Source of the DNA: an uncultured Bacteroides sp.
Lineage (GTDB): Bacteria; Bacteroidota; Bacteroidia; Bacteroidales; Bacteroidaceae
Direction of reading: 5' to 3'
Length of the DNA: 54,120 bases
NCBI GenBank assembly: GCA_905198575.1
Contig: CAJKDC010000007.1
Location: 1-54,120 of the forward strand
Below, one piece after another: positions 7,986 through 17,150 of this stretch. The notes under the pieces were generated by a model. That model saw nothing but the letters and a program-made list of their open reading frames with translations. It had not been told where the DNA came from and ran no database searches. Within the stretch, counting starts at the first letter, position 1; every line of letters begins with the position of its first letter. The translations under genes were made by a program, and so were the position numbers.

Positions 7986-8348
7986 TTATTTCACCTGCAG
8001 CACTTCTTCGATGGCACGCTTCAGCTCATGCTTAGGCAATGCTCCGGCTACCATCTGCGGATTGCCCTGCATAGGGATGAACAGCAGCGACGGAACCGAA
8101 CGGATGCCAAACACACCGGCTACTCCCGATTCTGCATCCACATCTACTTTATAAATGTCCACCTTACCCGCATATTCTGCCGAAAGTTCTTCGAGCACGG
8201 GCGACAGCATCTTGCAAGGACCGCACCAGGTAGCATAAAAGTCTACGATAGCGGGTTTGTCACCCAAGAATTTCCACTCGGTAGGATTGTTTACATAGTC
8301 TACCACGCGTTTCAAAAAGTCCTGTTCTGTCAAATGTATAGTTGCCAT
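7986..8348 (-). CDS. trxA: Thioredoxin
   Basis: The 120-residue cytoplasmic protein has the thioredoxin active site WCGPC (41-45) after the strand AIVDFYAT, and a cis-proline loop SVPS (84-87). It lacks a signal peptide, so it is the cytosolic disulfide reductant rather than a periplasmic Bacteroides thioredoxin. It has a short N-terminal extension (FLKRVVDYVNNPTEWKFLGD) typical of Bacteroidales copies. It follows the DUF6132 gene by 39 bases on the same strand and probably shares its promoter (8666-8696). Oxidised thioredoxin would be re-reduced by thioredoxin reductase, which is not in the window. Confidence 0.93.
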   Translation of the reverse strand: MATIHLTEQDFLKRVVDYVNNPTEWKFLGDKPAIVDFYATWCGPCKMLSPVLEELSAEYAGKVDIYKVDVDAESGVAGVFGIRSVPSLLFIPMQGNPQMVAGALPKHELKRAIEEVLQVK

Positions 8349-8387
8349 AGTTCTTACTCTTTAAAAAAATTAGATACACACCTGTTA

Positions 8388-8639
8388 TTATTTTCTCTCG
8401 TATTTCTTGATTACATCTTTATAAAGCTGCTGCTTGCCGGAAGCACCGCATTTCTGTATTCGCAGCGGAAATAAAGAAAAACCTATCAGTCCGCCCCAAA
8501 GCGTGCTCATCCAGGGAGATGAGGTTATAGGACATGCCCCACTTGCACAGCCTACATAGACCCAGTACAGATAGCCGGCCACAGCTCCCAGCAGGACTGC
8601 TATCAGGGTCTTCAGATTTTGTTTTATCAGCTGTTTCAT
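8388..8639 (-). CDS. DUF6132-type small membrane protein
   Basis: This 83-residue protein has two hydrophobic segments (about 11-29 and 44-58) separated by a conserved loop GCASGACPITSSPW, and a basic C-terminus. This pattern matches the family I recall as DUF6132, widespread in Bacteroidota and often beside thioredoxin-like or sulfur-related genes. The two Cys of the loop could be redox-active or bind a metal, which would fit the thioredoxin gene downstream, but no function is established. It is the promoter-proximal gene of a two-gene operon. Confidence 0.7.
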   Translation of the reverse strand: MKQLIKQNLKTLIAVLLGAVAGYLYWVYVGCASGACPITSSPWMSTLWGGLIGFSLFPLRIQKCGASGKQQLYKDVIKKYERK

Positions 8640-8665
8640 AATTGCTTCTCTTTTTGATTACACTG

Positions 8666-8696
8666 CAAATATATAGAACATTTTCCAATCATACAA
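8666..8696 (-). promoter_or_regulatory. Promoter of the DUF6132-trxA operon
   Basis: TTG (8696-8694), 20-base spacer, TATATTTG (8673-8666) on the minus strand: a full Bacteroides consensus promoter. The start codon is 27 bases beyond the -7 box. The rest of the spacer up to the tRNA terminator (8697-8906) holds no ORF or RNA that I recognise. Confidence 0.75.
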
Positions 8697-8906
8697 GTTT
8701 CCGATAGAAAATAATTATAAAAGAAATAATATTTTAATTATTTCGTGTTTCTTTGACATTCCCGGTAGTGAATTGCAAATTTGTCCTTATCCGGTAAGTT
8801 CAGCATTGCAAAGATGAGCGTTTATGATTGCTAAGATGAACCTTCGTCTTTGCAATGAAAAAGGTACGGCATACTTGAGCGAAAGCAGGTTCACAGGTAT
8901 ATATAT

Positions 8907-8939
8907 AAAAAAAAGAGAGACTCGAACTGAGCCTCTCTC
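8907..8939 (-). terminator. Terminator of tRNA-Arg
   Basis: On the minus strand AGAGAG ... CTCTCT (with inner CTC/GAG pairing) followed by eight T residues lies 7 bases beyond the 3' end of tRNA-Arg. Confidence 0.75.
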
Positions 8940-8945
8940 AAATTG

Positions 8946-9017
8946 TACACCCATGGGGAGTCGAACCCCAATCGATGGAACCGGAATCCATTATTCTATC
9001 CATTGAACTATGGGTGC
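8946..9017 (-). tRNA. tRNA-Arg(CCG)
   Basis: A 72-base cloverleaf on the minus strand. The acceptor stem is GCACCCA paired with TGGGTGT (one terminal G-U), with discriminator A. The anticodon stem ATGGA/TCCAT encloses the loop TTCCGGT with anticodon CCG, reading the Arg codon CGG. The T arm contains GGTTCGACTCC. CCA is not encoded. A TATTTTTG -7-like box (9041-9034) lies just upstream. Confidence 0.95.
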
Positions 9018-9178
9018 GTCCATTTTCAGGGTACAAAAATACAATTTATAAGTATTCCATCCTAATTTTCCCGGAAAAAAATATCAAATTCTACTCTTGA
9101 GCACACATATGGCATTATCATTTATAAAGCTAAAAAGGAAGTAATTTTATCATTTTGATAATATTTTAAAAAATATAG

Positions 9179-9208
9179 TTGCATATTTGCAAATATAATA
9201 TACCTTTG
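9179..9208 (+). promoter_or_regulatory. Promoter of asnA-ung
   Basis: TTG at 9179-9181, a 19-base spacer, and TACCTTTG at 9201-9208 match the Bacteroides consensus. Transcription would start near 9215, giving a leader of about 23 bases before the asnA ATG. Confidence 0.8.
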
Positions 9209-9237
9209 CAGTGTAAAACGATAAAACATAAAATACC

Positions 9238-10278
9238 ATGAGCTACCTTATTAAACCTATAAACTATCGCCCGTTGCTCGATATGAAACAAACTGAGCTG
9301 GGTATTAAACAGATAAAAGAATTTTTCCAGCAGAACCTGTCATCCGAATTGCGCCTGCGCCGTGTTACGGCTCCGCTGTTCGTATTGAAGGGAATGGGTA
9401 TCAACGATGACTTGAGTGGTACGGAACGCCCGGTTTCCTTCCCTATCAAGGATTTGGGCGAAGCACAGGCGGAGGTAGTTCACTCGCTGGCTAAATGGAA
9501 ACGTGTCACACTGGCCGATTATGAGATTGGTCCGGGATATGGTATCTATACGGATATGAATGCTATCCGCGCGGACGAGGAGCTGGGCAATCTGCACTCA
9601 CTGTATGTGGACCAGTGGGACTGGGAACGGGTGATTACACCGGAACAGCGCACTGTGGCGTTCCTGAAATCAATCGTTACCCGCATTTATGCTGCCATGC
9701 GCCGTACGGAATATATGATTTGCGAAATGTATCCGCAGATTGAGTCTTTCCTGCCGCATGATATTCAGTTCATTCATGCAGAAGAGTTGCTGCAGATGTA
9801 TCCGGACAAAACGGCCAAGGAACGCGAAAACCTGATTACCGAGAAATATGGTGCCGTGTTTATTATCGGTATTGGCGGCAAGCTGAGCAACGGTCAGCCG
9901 CATGACATGCGTGCACCGGACTATGATGATTACTCTACCATCGACCCGGAAACCGGTCTGGCCGGACTGAACGGTGACTTGCTGGTTTGGAACAGTGTGC
10001 TGGGCCGTTCTATCGAGCTTTCGTCTATGGGTATCCGTGTGGACAAGGCTGCTCTGATCAGACAGCTGGAGCTCTCGCATCAGGAGGAACGCATGAAACT
10101 GTATTTCCACAAACGCTTGCTCGAAGGCTCGCTGCCGCTTACTATCGGTGGCGGTATCGGACAGTCGCGCTTGTGTATGCTTTATCTGCGGAAAGGTCAC
10201 ATCGGCGAAATTCAGGCTAGTATCTGGCCGGAGGACATGAAGAAGGAATGTGCCGAACTGGGTATGCAGTTAATTTAA
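9238..10278 (+). CDS. asnA: Aspartate-ammonia ligase (asparagine synthetase A)
   Basis: This 346-residue cytoplasmic enzyme makes asparagine from aspartate, ammonia and ATP. Length and sequence fit AsnA (about 330-345), a class II aminoacyl-tRNA-synthetase-like fold. Recognisable segments are the N-terminal FFQQNLSSELRLRRVTAPLFV, the central SLYVDQWDWERVI, AVFIIGIGGKLSNGQPHD, and the ATP-binding C-terminal motif LTIGGGIGQSRLCMLYL (an Arg-containing class II motif 3). The start ATG follows a consensus promoter. ung follows after 18 bases and is probably co-transcribed. Nothing unusual is seen. Confidence 0.97.
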   Translation: MSYLIKPINYRPLLDMKQTELGIKQIKEFFQQNLSSELRLRRVTAPLFVLKGMGINDDLSGTERPVSFPIKDLGEAQAEVVHSLAKWKRVTLADYEIGPGYGIYTDMNAIRADEELGNLHSLYVDQWDWERVITPEQRTVAFLKSIVTRIYAAMRRTEYMICEMYPQIESFLPHDIQFIHAEELLQMYPDKTAKERENLITEKYGAVFIIGIGGKLSNGQPHDMRAPDYDDYSTIDPETGLAGLNGDLLVWNSVLGRSIELSSMGIRVDKAALIRQLELSHQEERMKLYFHKRLLEGSLPLTIGGGIGQSRLCMLYLRKGHIGEIQASIWPEDMKKECAELGMQLI

Positions 10279-10296
10279 TACAGACTTATAACAGAT

Positions 10297-10959
10297 ATGG
10301 ATGTACAAATAGAAGAAAGTTGGAAGCAAGTACTTCAAGAGGAATTTGAAAAGGATTATTTTAAACGGCTGACGGATTTCGTGCGGAATGAATACCGTCA
10401 GGGAACGGTTTACCCGCCGGGGAAGCTGATTTTCAATGCGTTCAACCTTTGTCCGTTTGATAAGGTGAAGGTGGTGATTATCGGTCAGGACCCGTACCAC
10501 GGACCGGGACAGGCGCACGGCTTGTGTTTCTCGGTGAACGACGGGGTGAAATTCCCGCCTTCGCTGCAGAATATCTTCAAGGAGATACACGATGACTTAG
10601 GGGCCCCGATTCCGGCAACAGGAAACCTTACCCGATGGGCCAATCAGGGGGTACTGATGCTGAACGCTACGCTGACGGTACGTGCGCATCAGGCGGGATC
10701 GCACCAGCGACAGGGCTGGGAGGAGTTTACGGATGCTGCCATTCGTCTGCTGGCAGAACGCCGAGAACATCTGGTGTTTATCCTGTGGGGCAGCTATGCG
10801 CAGAAAAAGGGTGCGTTTATCGACCGTAACCGGCATCTGGTACTGACCTCGGCGCATCCTTCGCCTTTATCGGCATACAACGGTTTCTTCGGAAATCATC
10901 ATTTCAGCCGGACCAACGATTATCTGCTGGCCAATGGCGAAACACCTATCGAGTGGTAA
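10297..10959 (+). CDS. ung: Uracil-DNA glycosylase, family 1
   Basis: The 220-residue enzyme removes uracil from DNA, starting base-excision repair. The water-activating motif GQDPYHG is at 63-69 (D65 catalytic). The uracil-specificity segment is GLCFSV, and the minor-groove intercalation loop HPSPLSA with the catalytic His is near 188-194. Length is normal for family 1. It is the second gene of the asnA transcript and ends at a strong bidirectional terminator. Confidence 0.97.
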   Translation: MDVQIEESWKQVLQEEFEKDYFKRLTDFVRNEYRQGTVYPPGKLIFNAFNLCPFDKVKVVIIGQDPYHGPGQAHGLCFSVNDGVKFPPSLQNIFKEIHDDLGAPIPATGNLTRWANQGVLMLNATLTVRAHQAGSHQRQGWEEFTDAAIRLLAERREHLVFILWGSYAQKKGAFIDRNRHLVLTSAHPSPLSAYNGFFGNHHFSRTNDYLLANGETPIEW

Positions 10960-10994
10960 AGATTAACATTATACATCACAGACAAAACGACAAA

Positions 10995-11045
10995 GCATAA
11001 AAAAAGCGTTCTGGAGCTCGGCATACCAGAACGCTTTTTTATGCT
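10995..11045. terminator. Bidirectional terminator between ung and the lptD-like gene
   Basis: A near-perfect 19-20 bp inverted repeat, AAAAAAAGCGTTCTGG and CCAGAACGCTTTTTT with flanking GCAT/ATGC. T-runs occur on both strands, so it can stop both the rightward ung and the leftward lptD-like transcripts. Confidence 0.9.
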
Positions 11046-11064
11046 TTATATGTATCAGGCTAAA

Positions 11065-13812
11065 TCAATACCAGGTAATCTGGCTACCCGTGTTGCTTCG
11101 CTGATCCCACTTCAGGGCATCGGTCAGCATGGCAGATGTAGCACGGATACTGAAGTTATAAGAGGTATACGGACCAAACACCAGACCGCAAGACATGGTG
11201 AAACAGTGCAGGTCACGCGTAATGTTCAGCGTAGTCATTGACATTTCCTTGGTGGTAAAGTCGTAACCCGAAGAATAGTTCATGTTCCAGCGGCTTCCCA
11301 GCTTCAGGTTACCCGAAACGTTGAGCGAGTGGGTAAGCGAATATGGGTAACGCATGCGCTTGATATTGATATCCTTGGTCCGGTCTTCGCGAATGCTGTA
11401 GCTGTAACTCAGGTTGATGGACCAGGGCATCTTGAAGGCCATATAGCCGTCACTGCCCATATCGGCACTCTTGGTCTTGCGCATACCTGAATTCTGCTGC
11501 TCTTCTTTCTCTTCTTCAGTCTGCTCATCGGTACCTTCTTCACCGCCCTCTTCGCCTTTCTTTCCCTTCTTCTTATCATCGTCATCTTTCTTGCCGAAGA
11601 GTTTCTTGAAGGTATCGTTGTTCAATGAGTAAGAAAGTGAACCGCTATATCCCTGGAATCGTCCGAAACGTCCGTACGACCATTCGGTGCGGTTACCTAC
11701 TACTACATTTCCACGTTCGTCGAACTCGTAGGCGTAGGTAGCAAAGCTGGCGTTCATATTGAAGGTATAGTTCTTGGTCAGTTTCAGACGCAGGTTCATG
11801 CTCAGGTCACTCCACGGCTTTTCTACGGCTGCCAGGTTGTACGACATGTTGGCACTGAGCTGGTCTATCAGACTGATTTTCTTGTAACCGGTACTGTCCT
11901 TATCCGATTTCATCTTCATTTCGACATTGTTGTCGAGCGAGAAGCTGATACTTTCCGATTTACCCTTACCCGGCACGCCAAAAGTCGCTCCTTCGTAAGG
12001 TGAATATTCCTTCATACGTACTTCACCGTATTCGTCGGTATAAGTATAGGTGTCATAATAGCCGTAACGGGATGCTCCAAAGTCGGGCGCATAAGTAAAG
12101 CTTACCGACGGGGTGGCCACGTGACGGATCTGTATCTCCTTGCTCTTCATAAAAAGTGGCTTGTACATACCATAGAGTTTGGTATTCATCTGCAAGGACA
12201 TATTGTAGTTGAACACGCGGTTGAAACCGTTGATGGTATCACGACGTATATGGCCGGAAGTGTTCAGCGTAGGGTCGTAGCTCTGCATCACCTTACGGGT
12301 GTACCAGCGTTCGGTGTAGTTGAAGCTGGGCACTACGTTGATGAACTTGAACAACGTAAAGGTAGCACTCACCGGGATGGTGTGCTGCATACCGTTTTTC
12401 CATTTACTGAACGGAGTCTTGAACAACAGGTTATCCTTGGTGTCGACACTGTTGGTCAAGTGACCGGTATACTGGAACGAAATCTTTTCGTACCAGCGCT
12501 GGTCGCCCGCTGCATTCTTACGCTTGAACGGGTAAATACGGTTCAGCGTAATGTTCAGGTCGGGCAATGTCATGTTCAGCGAAGAGTCGCGTGTGTTCTG
12601 CGTAATGTTGAACGTACTCGACAGGTTCAGTCCGATAGACGGGAAAGAACGTGAATAGCTCACACTGGAAGCCTTGGTATTGTTGGCATACTGGCTAGGG
12701 TCGTACAAACTGCTCAAGCTGGAACGGTCGTAACTGCTGGTTGCAAAGTTTACGTTGGCCGAGAAGGTACTGTTCGGATTGGCTTTCGAATCTTTCTGAT
12801 GGCTCCAGTTTATCTTGAAGTCCTTCGAAACAGAGTAGTCCGGCATGTTCTTCTCACCTGTCTTTGTCACCAGGTAACTCAGGTTGAAAGAACCGCTGTA
12901 CTTATAACGCTTGTTGTAGTTGGACTGTGCAGAAACGCCCCACGAACCTTTGGTAAAGATTTCTCCCAGTACCTTGAGGTCCATCTTGTCACTGATGGCA
13001 AAATAGTAACCTCCATCGCGCAGATAGAAACCGCGGTTCAACTCATCACCATAGGTAGGCATGATGAAACCGGATGAATAACTGCTGCTGAAAGGAAAGA
13101 AACCGAAAGGTACGGCAATGGGCAAAGGCACATCCTCGACTACCAGCTGGGCAGGACCGAACACAACGTTCTTTTTGGGACGGACCTTAGCCATCGAAAG
13201 TTTCAGGTAGAAGTGCGGATGTTCGTGGTTGTCGCAAGTGGTATATTGACCGTGACGAAGATAAAGCTCGTCGTTGGCTCCCTTCTTCGACTCCTTACTT
13301 ACCACGTATCCTTCACCTTGCTGAGTGACAATATTGTTGATAAAACCTTTCTTGGTCTTGAAGTTGTAGCGCATGACCTGCGATTCATAAGGGGTATCAC
13401 CGTCCTTGAAAACAGGAGTACCGGAAACCACGCCGGCTGTATCGGTAACTCCACGGGCAAAGACCGTACTGCTGTCCATATTCATGGTTATGACATCGGC
13501 CTGTAGCTCAATACGCTGATAGTTGACCTTTCCCTGACCGAACAGGTGCGCATATCCTCCCTGCGTAAAGACAATAGAATCGTTGGCTTCGTACTGAATG
13601 GGAGCATCAATGGGTTGTTTTTTACCGGCTACTGAGTCGGTAACTACAGAATCTGCAGGAATAGAATCCCGCTGCAAAGAATCGACAACCCTTGCTCTTC
13701 CCCGACCGGATGCTGCACGTCTGGGACGCTGGGCTTCCGCATAGACGGAAAAACCTAACGTTATCACGATCAGCAGGAAAAAGAGATATGTAGATTTTCT
13801 TAATGACGTCAT
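11065..13812 (-). CDS. LptD/OstA-like outer-membrane LPS assembly protein
   Basis: The product is 915 residues if it starts at the Met giving MTSLRKSTYLFFLLIVIT. The frame continues 12 codons upstream, but a TACCTTTG -7 box (13853-13846) would place the transcript start inside that extension, which favours this start. The N-terminal hydrophobic segment and AEAQ form a signal peptide. Residues about 60-190 resemble the OstA/LptA beta domain (YEANDSIVFTQGG, YQRIELQADVITMNMDSS). The rest alternates aromatic and polar residues, as in a large beta-barrel. A long Lys/Glu/Asp-rich low-complexity loop is near residue 750. Bacteroidota annotate such proteins as putative LptD, which inserts LPS in the outer membrane; it is longer and diverged from the E. 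coli protein, so partner LptE and exact role remain inferred. Confidence 0.8.
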   Translation of the reverse strand: MTSLRKSTYLFFLLIVITLGFSVYAEAQRPRRAASGRGRARVVDSLQRDSIPADSVVTDSVAGKKQPIDAPIQYEANDSIVFTQGGYAHLFGQGKVNYQRIELQADVITMNMDSSTVFARGVTDTAGVVSGTPVFKDGDTPYESQVMRYNFKTKKGFINNIVTQQGEGYVVSKESKKGANDELYLRHGQYTTCDNHEHPHFYLKLSMAKVRPKKNVVFGPAQLVVEDVPLPIAVPFGFFPFSSSYSSGFIMPTYGDELNRGFYLRDGGYYFAISDKMDLKVLGEIFTKGSWGVSAQSNYNKRYKYSGSFNLSYLVTKTGEKNMPDYSVSKDFKINWSHQKDSKANPNSTFSANVNFATSSYDRSSLSSLYDPSQYANNTKASSVSYSRSFPSIGLNLSSTFNITQNTRDSSLNMTLPDLNITLNRIYPFKRKNAAGDQRWYEKISFQYTGHLTNSVDTKDNLLFKTPFSKWKNGMQHTIPVSATFTLFKFINVVPSFNYTERWYTRKVMQSYDPTLNTSGHIRRDTINGFNRVFNYNMSLQMNTKLYGMYKPLFMKSKEIQIRHVATPSVSFTYAPDFGASRYGYYDTYTYTDEYGEVRMKEYSPYEGATFGVPGKGKSESISFSLDNNVEMKMKSDKDSTGYKKISLIDQLSANMSYNLAAVEKPWSDLSMNLRLKLTKNYTFNMNASFATYAYEFDERGNVVVGNRTEWSYGRFGRFQGYSGSLSYSLNNDTFKKLFGKKDDDDKKKGKKGEEGGEEGTDEQTEEEKEEQQNSGMRKTKSADMGSDGYMAFKMPWSINLSYSYSIREDRTKDINIKRMRYPYSLTHSLNVSGNLKLGSRWNMNYSSGYDFTTKEMSMTTLNITRDLHCFTMSCGLVFGPYTSYNFSIRATSAMLTDALKWDQRSNTGSQITWY

Positions 13813-13908
13813 CAATATTAAAAATAAATATACACAATTGGTGCACAAAGGTAAGCATTATCCACCAATAAAAAAGATGTGCTTCCAGAAATTAATTCAT
13901 TTTTAGTA

Positions 13909-14451
13909 TTAAAGGAAGATTCGGCACCAATTGTTAAAGCGCTCTACGCCCTCGGTTCCATGACGGGAAATGCTCTTCAGGGCTTTCTCGATGGACTTTT
14001 CCTGGTTGAGCTTGGTCTTCGAGAAAAACTTGTCGGCAAAGCATATCAGCTGCTCTTCCATAGATACCGGAAGCATGTCGCGGTGCGGAATGGGAAGGTC
14101 GCGCTCGATGATTGACTGCAGGGACAGACCGGCGCCTGTGTGCCGTTCGCATACCAGGGCATGACGCGGCAGCCCCTCGGCACGCATCAGGTCGGCTCCC
14201 AGATAGCCGTGGCAGATGTAGGGATGCGGACCGTGGCAGTGAATATCGGGGGCATCGGTCAGAAAGATACCGATGTCGTGCAGCATGGCAGCTTCTTCTA
14301 CAAAATCAAGGTCCAGCTTCAGTTCGGGATGCTTGTGTGCCAGTTCCAGTGCCTTGTCGGCTACGTTACGGCTATGTACCATAAAGATATGTTTCAGTTC
14401 GTTTTCCTCGGGATAGAACTTATCGATTACAGCCTGTACATTCATTTTCAT
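13909..14451 (-). CDS. HD-domain hydrolase
   Basis: The 180-residue cytoplasmic protein has an HD phosphohydrolase fold: H26 in FMVHSRNVADKAL, the metal motif AAMLHDIGIF (H58, D59), conserved histidines in HCHGPHPYICHGYLGA, and a late Asp in ICFADKFFSK. It is a member of the short HDIG family found across Bacteroidota, with unknown phosphate-ester or nucleotide substrate. It ends 96 bases before the lptD-like gene on the same strand and diverges from the MurNAc-salvage operon, sharing a 70-base upstream region. Confidence 0.85.
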   Translation of the reverse strand: MKMNVQAVIDKFYPEENELKHIFMVHSRNVADKALELAHKHPELKLDLDFVEEAAMLHDIGIFLTDAPDIHCHGPHPYICHGYLGADLMRAEGLPRHALVCERHTGAGLSLQSIIERDLPIPHRDMLPVSMEEQLICFADKFFSKTKLNQEKSIEKALKSISRHGTEGVERFNNWCRIFL

Positions 14452-14458
14452 CAGATAA

Positions 14459-14490
14459 TTGGTTTTAAAGAGGTATTCTTCTTATTTTTG
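14459..14490 (+). promoter_or_regulatory. Promoter of the MurNAc salvage operon
   Basis: TTG (14459-14461), 21-base spacer, TATTTTTG (14483-14490). The predicted start near 14497 leaves about 25 bases to the ATG at 14522 and excludes the longer upstream reading. Confidence 0.7.
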
Positions 14491-14521
14491 TGCGAATTTA
14501 CTAAAAAAACTCTATACAGAC

Positions 14522-15694
14522 ATGAAATGCAGAAACTTATTATGGATCGTGTTATGGAGTATCACGGTTTTTACAGCCGGAGCCAGCAACGGTAACAGCC
14601 GGATACGTACAGGTGCCGAGCAGATGGAGAAGTGGGTACCCATGCTGAAAGGGAAAAATGTGGCACTGGTAGTAAACCAGACTTCGACCGTGGGACAGAC
14701 ACACCTGTTTGATACATTGTACCAAAGCGGAGTCCGTATCTCTCAGATTTTTGCTCCCGAACATGGATTCAGGGGAAATGCCGATGCGGGTGAGACGGTG
14801 AAGAATCACAGGGATGTACGTACGGGTGTACCGGTGACTTCACTGTATGGAAAGAACAAGAAACCGACTCCTGCGCAGTTGCAGCAGACGGATGTAGTGA
14901 TTTTCGATATTCAGGATGTGGGAGCACGGTTCTATACGTATATCAGTACGATGTTTTACGTAATGGAGGCTTGTGCCGAAAATAATAAGGAGTTGCTGGT
15001 ACTGGACCGCCCCAATCCTTGCGACTATGTAGACGGACCGGTGCTGCAACCGAAGTTTAAAAGTTTCGTGGGAATGCTGCCTATCCCTTTGCTGCATGGC
15101 TGTACGGTGGGCGAACTGGCTGCCATGATTAATGGCGAGGGATGGCTCAAAGGGAAAAAGCAGTGCAAACTCACGGTCATTAAGGTAGAGGGATGGAAGC
15201 ATGGACAGCCCTACTCGCTTCCGGTCAAGCCCTCTCCTAACCTGCCTAACGACCAGAGTATCGCGCTCTACCCTTCGCTGTGTGCTTTCGAGGCTACTCC
15301 GGTAAGTGTGGGACGAGGTACCCGTATGCCTTTTCAGGTTCTGGGACTTCCGGGACTGAAGGGCCAGCCGTATTGCTTTACGCCTGTTTCACTGCCCGGA
15401 TTCGACAAGCATCCGTTGCACCAGAATCAGAAGTGCTGCGGTCTGGACTTAAGGAAGGTAGAGGCACCCAAAGGTTTCTCCTTGCATTATGTCTACATGT
15501 TCTACGAACTGATGAAAAAGGAGATGCCGGAAAAGGCTTTTTTCAGTCGTCCGCAGTGGTTCGACTTGCTCATGGGTACCGACCAGGTCCGGAAGGCTAT
15601 ACTGGCAGAGAAAACAGAGACACAGATACGCGCGACTTGGAAAGCCGAACTGGACAATTACCTGAAACGGCGGGCCCGCTACCTAATGTATTGA
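14522..15694 (+). CDS. NamZ-like exo-beta-N-acetylmuramidase (DUF1343)
   Basis: Starting at MKCRNLLWIVLWSI, the product is 390 residues with a Sec signal peptide of about 20 residues (ends near TAGAS), so it acts in the periplasm. The body matches the DUF1343 family, whose characterised member NamZ removes MurNAc from the non-reducing end of peptidoglycan fragments. Recognisable blocks: KNVALVVNQTS, FAPEHGFRG, DVVIFDIQDVGARFYTYIST, LDRPNPC, VGRGTRMPFQVLG. It is first in a three-gene operon whose next genes would phosphorylate and activate the released sugar. The family call is confident; the NamZ activity is by homology and context. Confidence 0.85.
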   Translation: MKCRNLLWIVLWSITVFTAGASNGNSRIRTGAEQMEKWVPMLKGKNVALVVNQTSTVGQTHLFDTLYQSGVRISQIFAPEHGFRGNADAGETVKNHRDVRTGVPVTSLYGKNKKPTPAQLQQTDVVIFDIQDVGARFYTYISTMFYVMEACAENNKELLVLDRPNPCDYVDGPVLQPKFKSFVGMLPIPLLHGCTVGELAAMINGEGWLKGKKQCKLTVIKVEGWKHGQPYSLPVKPSPNLPNDQSIALYPSLCAFEATPVSVGRGTRMPFQVLGLPGLKGQPYCFTPVSLPGFDKHPLHQNQKCCGLDLRKVEAPKGFSLHYVYMFYELMKKEMPEKAFFSRPQWFDLLMGTDQVRKAILAEKTETQIRATWKAELDNYLKRRARYLMY

Positions 15695-15713
15695 TCATTT
15701 AGCTTTAATAGAT

Positions 15714-17138
15714 ATGGAAGAAAAACTGAAAGAACTCTATACGACTTATGTAGGCGAAGCGCCTGCACAAATTACCCAGCTATCGCAGGCTGGGTCTAAC
15801 CGCCGGTATTTCCGGCTTACGGGAAAGCAATCGCTGATAGGGGTTGCCGGAACTTCGGAGGCCGAAAACGAGGCTTTTCTATACATGGCCGGACATTTCC
15901 GCAGTCAGGGGCTGAATGTTCCGGAAATTTTTGCGGTATCGGACGACCGGATGTGTTACCTGCAAGAGGACTTGGGGGATGTATCGCTGTTCCAGGCTAT
16001 CGAACAGGGACGTACCAGCGGAAACTTCAGCAACGAAGAAATCAATTTACTGGAACAGACTATAGCCTTATTGCCGGATTTTCAGTTTAAGGGAAATGAC
16101 GGAATGGATTACGGGGTATGCTACCCGACATGTTGTTTCAACCGCCGTTCTGTGCTCTGGGACCTGAACTATTTTAAGTATTGTTTTCTGAAAGCAACCG
16201 GACTTGAATTTCAGGAAGAGGAGCTGGAAGATGATTTTGAACGGATGACCGACAAATTGCTGCAGGTTCCGTCAGACTGTTTTATGTATCGCGATTTCCA
16301 GAGCCGGAACGTGATGCTCAGCAATGGGAAACCTTTTTTCATAGACTTCCAGGGGGGAAGAAAAGGTCCGTTCTACTACGATGTGGCTTCGTTTTTGTGG
16401 CAAGCCAAGGCAAACCTACCTCAAGATTTACGCGAAAGGCTGATTGATGTATATCTGAATGCCTTACAGCCTCATCAGGCGATCGGCAGCGAAGAGTTCC
16501 GTCAGACTTTGCGCCACTTTGTATTGTTCCGCACGTTGCAAGTGTTGGGAGCATACGGTTTCAGGGGATATTTCGAGCGGAAGCAGCATTTCATTGAAAG
16601 TGTACCTTTTGCCATTGCCAATCTGGCGGCTTTATTGGAGCAGCCGTTCGAGGAATATCCCTACTTGAACAAGCTTCTGCTGGATTTGTGCCGGCTGCCG
16701 CAGTTTGCCGCCGCCCTGAACCGGAAAAAGCTGACGGTTACGGTGATGAGTTTCTCGTATCGCAAAGGGATTCCGCAGGACAAGACGGATAACGGCGGCG
16801 GTTTTGTATTCGACTGTCGGGCTGTCCATAATCCCGGCCGCTATGATGCATACAAGGCACTGACGGGACGGGATGAAGCGGTTATCCGTTTTCTGGAAGA
16901 GGACGGTGAAATTACGACTTTCCTGCAACATGTGGATGCGCTGGTGGATGCTTCGGTAGAACGTTATCTGAAACGTGGTTTTACACATCTGATGGTCTGC
17001 TTCGGATGCACAGGCGGACAGCATCGTTCTGTCTATTCGGCACAGCATGTGGCTGAACATCTGCATAAGAAATACGGTATCCGGGTGGAACTGGAACACC
17101 GGGAACAGCATATCAGCGAAGTTTTTAATGCACTATAA
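15714..17138 (+). CDS. Sugar kinase (AmgK-like) fused to RapZ C-terminal domain
   Basis: This 474-residue two-domain protein has residues 1-330 as an aminoglycoside-phosphotransferase-fold kinase. YRDFQSRNVM (192-201) replaces the usual HGDxxxxN catalytic loop (D194, N199), and FIDFQGG (209-215) is the metal-binding DFG-like segment. Residues 340-474 match the C-terminal domain of RapZ (formerly YvcJ/YhbJ): VTVMSFSYRKGIP, FVFDCRAVHNPG, GCTGGQHRSV (431-440) and LEHRE. The N-terminal P-loop domain of RapZ is absent. AmgK phosphorylates MurNAc or GlcNAc at the anomeric carbon, and the MurU-like gene follows 12 bases later. In enterobacteria the RapZ C-terminal domain binds GlcN6P and small RNAs controlling GlmS, so here it may sense or bind an amino-sugar phosphate (inference). 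Confidence 0.85.
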   Translation: MEEKLKELYTTYVGEAPAQITQLSQAGSNRRYFRLTGKQSLIGVAGTSEAENEAFLYMAGHFRSQGLNVPEIFAVSDDRMCYLQEDLGDVSLFQAIEQGRTSGNFSNEEINLLEQTIALLPDFQFKGNDGMDYGVCYPTCCFNRRSVLWDLNYFKYCFLKATGLEFQEEELEDDFERMTDKLLQVPSDCFMYRDFQSRNVMLSNGKPFFIDFQGGRKGPFYYDVASFLWQAKANLPQDLRERLIDVYLNALQPHQAIGSEEFRQTLRHFVLFRTLQVLGAYGFRGYFERKQHFIESVPFAIANLAALLEQPFEEYPYLNKLLLDLCRLPQFAAALNRKKLTVTVMSFSYRKGIPQDKTDNGGGFVFDCRAVHNPGRYDAYKALTGRDEAVIRFLEEDGEITTFLQHVDALVDASVERYLKRGFTHLMVCFGCTGGQHRSVYSAQHVAEHLHKKYGIRVELEHREQHISEVFNAL

Positions 17139-17150
17139 CCCTAAAGACGT

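Noticed and set aside
13813..13848. Twelve extra in-frame codons before the lptD-like start
   Set aside because: They would precede a Bacteroides -7 box (13853-13846) by too little to be transcribed, and the signal peptide is better formed from the next Met.
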